Shown in pieces: positions 61,121 to 64,000 of a stretch of DNA of 64,000 nucleotides. Source of the stretch: Acinetobacter celticus. Lineage in GTDB: Bacteria > Pseudomonadota > Gammaproteobacteria > Pseudomonadales > Moraxellaceae. Positions within the stretch are counted from its first letter, which is position 1. Each line of letters starts with the position of its first letter. The DNA lies in the NCBI RefSeq assembly GCF_001707755.1, contig NZ_MBDL01000001.1:619471-683470 (forward strand). The letters run 5' to 3'. Under the pieces are notes generated by a model that was not told the origin of the DNA, did not search any database, and saw only the letters and a list, made by a program, of their open reading frames with translations. Made by a program: the position numbers and the translations under genes.

Positions 61121-61846
61121 TTATTTTGTTAACTCAAATTTAAGACCAAAATGAAGTCCTGAAACTTGAGTTGCCAGCTCTTTTAATGCTTCATGAATTC
61201 CAGTTAAAATATTATCATCACTTACATAAGACTCCACTATCTCATTGTCTTGATTTTCTACAAGTAGAATAATTTTAGATCCTTTTGATTTATCTATTTT
61301 TTCTCCTGAATCCTGAGTAAAAGTAAATTTTTTTAAAGGTGTTTTTCTGTAATCGAAGTCTTTATTCATAGTTATTGGATATCGAAACATAGTAGAATTT
61401 TTATCAAACTCCTCAATAATTTCAATTAATTGTGGGATTTCATCAGGAATATCAAACCAATTCGTTTCGCACGTTGCAAGGATATATTTCTTATTATCTT
61501 CAAGAAAATTTAAAAAATTTATAAATAGAGTATTGATTGAATGTACATTGAAAATTTTCTTTTCTTTATTGTTCTCTATTAATAACGGCAAATTATCATC
61601 AGATTACAATCTATTATTCTGAGAAGGACATACCCTATAGATTAAGGTGATTACTGATTTTAAATATAACTCTATACTATGACGATAGAGGTATAAAAGA
61701 GGTAGTTTCCCTCCTCCAATACCGAATCCATATTTACTCTCTTGATTATTTTCTAATGTCTGAGCTGCATAATAAAAAGAATCAGCTGTAGAGCCTAATC
61801 CTGAATCAATTTGCAATGTTAAAGGCTTAAAATATTCTTCTATCAT
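61121..61846 (-). pseudogene. HEPN-like protein gene interrupted by an in-frame stop
   Basis: Two open frames on the minus strand share one reading frame and are separated only by a TAA at 61604-61606. The joined protein would be 241 residues. The first part contains LLYLYRHSIELYLKSVITLIY, a pattern typical of HEPN-like proteins (RHxIELxLK). The second continues DNLPLLIENNKEKKIFNVHSINTLFINFL, which looks like the His-containing second helix pair. The DNA is more AT-rich than neighbours, hinting at transfer. I cannot tell a natural nonsense mutation from a sequencing error. Alternatively it is two separate small genes, but the second has no ribosome site. Confidence 0.6.
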
Positions 61847-61901
61847 AATTATGCTAATAAAAAATTATTGTTATTGATGTTAACACAGAGAATATCTGCA
61901 T

Positions 61902-61930
61902 AAAAAAGCCCCCTTACGGAGGCTTCTTTT
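61902..61930 (-). terminator. Terminator of the AAHS transporter gene
   Basis: AAGCC-CC / GG-GGCTT stem with one mismatch; T-run on the minus strand. Confidence 0.75.
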
Positions 61931-61942
61931 AAACTAAAATTT

Positions 61943-63292
61943 TTAAGCTTTCGCTACTACCGCTTTACTTGAACCAATTTTTTCAGGTTCATCATCATGC
62001 ATAATTAAAGCAACTGCAATTGCAGTAATAAGTACAGGTAAACCCACAGCTATAAAGTTGAAATGTGCAGGTAAGTTCATTCCTAACAAACCACCAATTA
62101 AAATTGGCCCTACAATCGCACCCATACGGCCAATAGCAGACGACCAACCAATCCCTGTTGAACGTATCGCCAATGGATAAAACTGTGCGACATAGCTATA
62201 CAGTAGCATTTGCGAACCAATTGAAGCTGCACCCGCCAAGAACACCAAAATGTATAACAGGAACTGATTCGATTGGAAGCCCATTAAGCTCATCACAACT
62301 GCACCCATCATGCCAAGGCACATCAACACAGGCTTCAAATGGAAGCGATCCGCTAAAATACCACCACCGACAATACCAACAACAGCACCCACGTTCATTA
62401 CCAGCATGAACATCAAACTGTTATTCATTGAATAACCAGCAGCCATCATTAACTTCGGCAACCAACTGCTTAATGCATACATAGTTAGCAAACAAGTAAA
62501 AAAAGCCAACCAAAATAACAACGTATTTGTCGTACGACCGCGACGGAATAAACTCACCACGTTTGCAGATTCAGGTACATCAACCTTTGGCAAAGTAAAT
62601 GCAGTGTTTTCATTGACTGTTAAATTAGGCGCCAAACGACGAACAATACTACGTGCCTTGTCCTGTTTATTTTCTTTGACAATAAATGCCAAAGATTCAG
62701 GTAAAAACTTCCAAATCAATGGCAATAAAAATAAAGGAATACCTGCAATAAAGAACATCACCTGCCAACCAAAATTTGGCGTAAACCATGAGCCTAATAA
62801 TGCAGCCATCACACCACCTACGGCATAACCACTAAACATGGTTGTCACCAAAGTACTACGCATCTTCTGCGGTGCATATTCAGAAGTTAGTGCCACAAGG
62901 TTTGGCATAACACCACCAATCCCTAAACCGGCTAAAAAGCGCAAAATACCAAATTCAGTCGGGTTTGATGCAAAACCACCAGCAAAAGTTAATCCACTAA
63001 ACAGTACAATACAAATCATGATGACTTTTTTACGGCCAATTTTGTCAGCTAAAGAGCCAAAAAACATCGCACCAAACATCATCCCAGCCAGCGCTGTACT
63101 GGCAAGCATTCCAGCTTGTACTGCACTTAAGCCCCACTCTTGCATTAAAAGTGGCAACACTACACCATTGATGGCTAAATCATAGCCATCAAATAAAATA
63201 ATCAATAAGCACCAAGCCACAACATTGAAGTGGAACGGGGTAAATTTCGCTTTATCGACTACAGAACTAATATCTAAATTTTCCGCTGTCAT
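61943..63292 (-). CDS. MFS transporter of the aromatic acid:H+ symporter (AAHS) family
   Basis: A 449-residue protein with twelve membrane helices. The AAHS signature LIILFDGYDLAINGVVLPLLM (helix 1, with D-G-Y-D) and the loop FGSLADKIGRKKVIM (MFS motif A, GxLaDrxGRkk) are both clear. GGVMPNLVALTSEYAPQKMRSTLVTTMFSGYAVGG is the second conserved block. Known members carry benzoate, 4-hydroxybenzoate, vanillate or muconate (BenK, PcaK, VanK, MucK) in Acinetobacter. The substrate here is not determined. I chose the ATG nine bases after GGGAG; two earlier in-frame starts exist. Confidence 0.88.
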   Translation of the reverse strand: MTAENLDISSVVDKAKFTPFHFNVVAWCLLIILFDGYDLAINGVVLPLLMQEWGLSAVQAGMLASTALAGMMFGAMFFGSLADKIGRKKVIMICIVLFSGLTFAGGFASNPTEFGILRFLAGLGIGGVMPNLVALTSEYAPQKMRSTLVTTMFSGYAVGGVMAALLGSWFTPNFGWQVMFFIAGIPLFLLPLIWKFLPESLAFIVKENKQDKARSIVRRLAPNLTVNENTAFTLPKVDVPESANVVSLFRRGRTTNTLLFWLAFFTCLLTMYALSSWLPKLMMAAGYSMNNSLMFMLVMNVGAVVGIVGGGILADRFHLKPVLMCLGMMGAVVMSLMGFQSNQFLLYILVFLAGAASIGSQMLLYSYVAQFYPLAIRSTGIGWSSAIGRMGAIVGPILIGGLLGMNLPAHFNFIAVGLPVLITAIAVALIMHDDEPEKIGSSKAVVAKA

Positions 63293-63735
63293 CGTTCTCA
63301 TCTCCCATGAGTACTTGCCCAAATTTGTTGTAAATTTTTAAGTAAAACTCAATTTTGGCGCAATATACACAAGTCAAATTCCATGAGCAATTAGACCTAC
63401 GTATAGCCCATTTACAGCGCTTAAGAATATTTTATAACTTATAATTTTCAAAGCTTTATATTTGTTTTATTTTATCTAAATATCAGTTTTTATCTTTTAA
63501 TTCATATTTTTTTATGCGTATTTTGAGCCAATAATCTTTCTATATTTATCCACTTTTTCTAAACAATAAAAAAGGTTATTTTAATCTCAGGTTTAAATTG
63601 GGTGGTTTGAATCCTGGGTGTGGATCGTTGAACTTCAATCATGTCTTAACATTTCCGTTTGGTACGGAATAGGTCTTTGTATATTTTTATCCCTTCATCC
63701 ATTTGTTTTCTTATTTTTATTTATTTCCTGCATAA
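63293..63735. other. AT-rich spacer between the AAHS transporter gene and the rRNA terminator
   Basis: About 440 bases with no gene or strong structure. It presumably contains the transporter promoter. Confidence 0.5.
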
Positions 63736-63771
63736 AAAAACCCCCTCAGTCTTGTGACTGAGGGGGTTTTT
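63736..63771 (-). terminator. Terminator of an rRNA operon
   Basis: Perfect AAAAACCCCCTCAGTC / GACTGAGGGGGTTTTT stem just downstream of 5S rRNA on the minus strand. Confidence 0.9.
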
Positions 63772-63781
63772 AGAATTAATG

Positions 63782-63896
63782 AGCTGGCGATGACTTACTC
63801 TCACATGGGTAACCCCACACTACCATCAGCGCAAAGAGGTTTCACTTCTGAGTTCGGGAAGGGATCAGGTGGTTCACTCTTGCTATTGTCGCCAGC
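63782..63896 (-). rRNA. rrf: 5S ribosomal RNA
   Basis: The minus strand reads GCTGGCGACAATAGCAAGAG, then ...CCTGATCCCTTCCCGAACTCAG (split here), ...GGGGTTACCCATGTGAGAGT, ending ...TCATCGCCAGC. The 5' and 3' ends pair over eight bases, and the conserved CCCGAACTCAG loop is present. The 23S gene must lie off the right edge; the last 100 bases are the 23S-5S spacer. The rRNA operon therefore runs leftward and ends in this window. Confidence 0.95.
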
Positions 63897-64000
63897 ACAA
63901 CTGTTTATGACTACTCGCTATGGTCTTAATTACGTTGCTTACGCTTCGTTGTGCCTAGCTTTGGTCAAAAGAGTTATTAACAGAATGTTATTTGAGTTGA

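Noticed and set aside
1..64000. tRNA, CRISPR array, insertion sequence, prophage or integron
   Set aside because: I looked for repeats, transposase motifs, cloverleaf-type T-loops and spacer arrays and saw none by eye; a software scan would be needed for certainty.

Overview
The window is about 40 % GC chromosomal DNA from a gammaproteobacterium, almost certainly Acinetobacter (Moraxellaceae). The evidence is the set of closest-looking gene orders and families: dapA-bamC-purC, ubiG-mupP-yciK, ribF-ileS-lspA-fkpB, argS followed by an SPOR protein, a psd-rhodanese pair, tandem small RcnB-like proteins, an AAHS-type aromatic acid carrier and an Acinetobacter-like 5S rRNA. It is mostly core genome. 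I see no insertion sequence, prophage, integron, tRNA or CRISPR array.

Layout. 1-5.4 kb: 3' -truncated dsbD, an outer-membrane protein, an ankyrin protein, an HPF-type ribosome factor, a Tsx-like channel and a DUF1877 protein. 5.6-12.2 kb: yqiA-parE, an esterase/lipase-like hydrolase, dsbB and gshA. 12.4-20.7 kb: DUF924, a lipoprotein, DUF445, DUF2798, argS with an SPOR protein, lemA-like, psd and a rhodanese. 20.8-30.8 kb: pncB, dtd, an SCP2 protein, serB divergent from an Smp/AhpA-like membrane protein, ppk1, a bile-acid-type symporter and pncA. 31.3-36.7 kb: dapA-bamC-like-purC, an unannotated candidate small RNA with its own promoter and terminator, rarA, DUF523, YcgN and a 52-codon DUF1328 gene. 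36.8-45.7 kb: murJ, ampD, nadC, rph, a FabR-like regulator, dsbA, ubiG-mupP-yciK and small hypothetical genes. 45.9-51.8 kb: two RcnB-like periplasmic proteins, argA, the debris of a sulfonate-type ABC ATPase, a RutR-like regulator, an MTA/SAH nucleosidase-like protein and a TDT-family exporter. 52-57 kb: ribF-ileS-lspA-fkpB. 57-64 kb: accessory region with an FMN reductase, a decayed tautomerase, an M20 peptidase, a PfpI-like protein, an ankyrin protein, a broken HEPN-like gene, an AAHS transporter and the 3' end of an rRNA operon (5S).

Most interesting result. Two homologous, unannotated, roughly 125-135 nt RNA genes lie at about 57.66-57.80 kb and 59.83-59.96 kb on the + strand. Each has four GGA motifs, three of them in clear hairpin loops including the terminator loop. 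That is the design of CsrA/RsmA-titrating RNAs (CsrB/RsmY/RsmZ type). Each is preceded, at the same 62-nt distance from its -10 box, by a match to the GacA upstream activating sequence TGTAAG-N6-CTTACA (11/12 and 10/12). This looks like a duplicated Gac/Rsm-type output module.

How the genes work together. The window covers several connected housekeeping themes: the Dsb thiol-oxidation pathway (dsbA, dsbB, dsbD), NAD synthesis and salvage (nadC, pncA, pncB), peptidoglycan synthesis and recycling (murJ, ampD, mupP, the SPOR protein), envelope lipoproteins (lspA, BamC-like), and translation (argS, ileS, dtd, HPF, 5S). Names rest on recognised motifs and gene order, with no database search.
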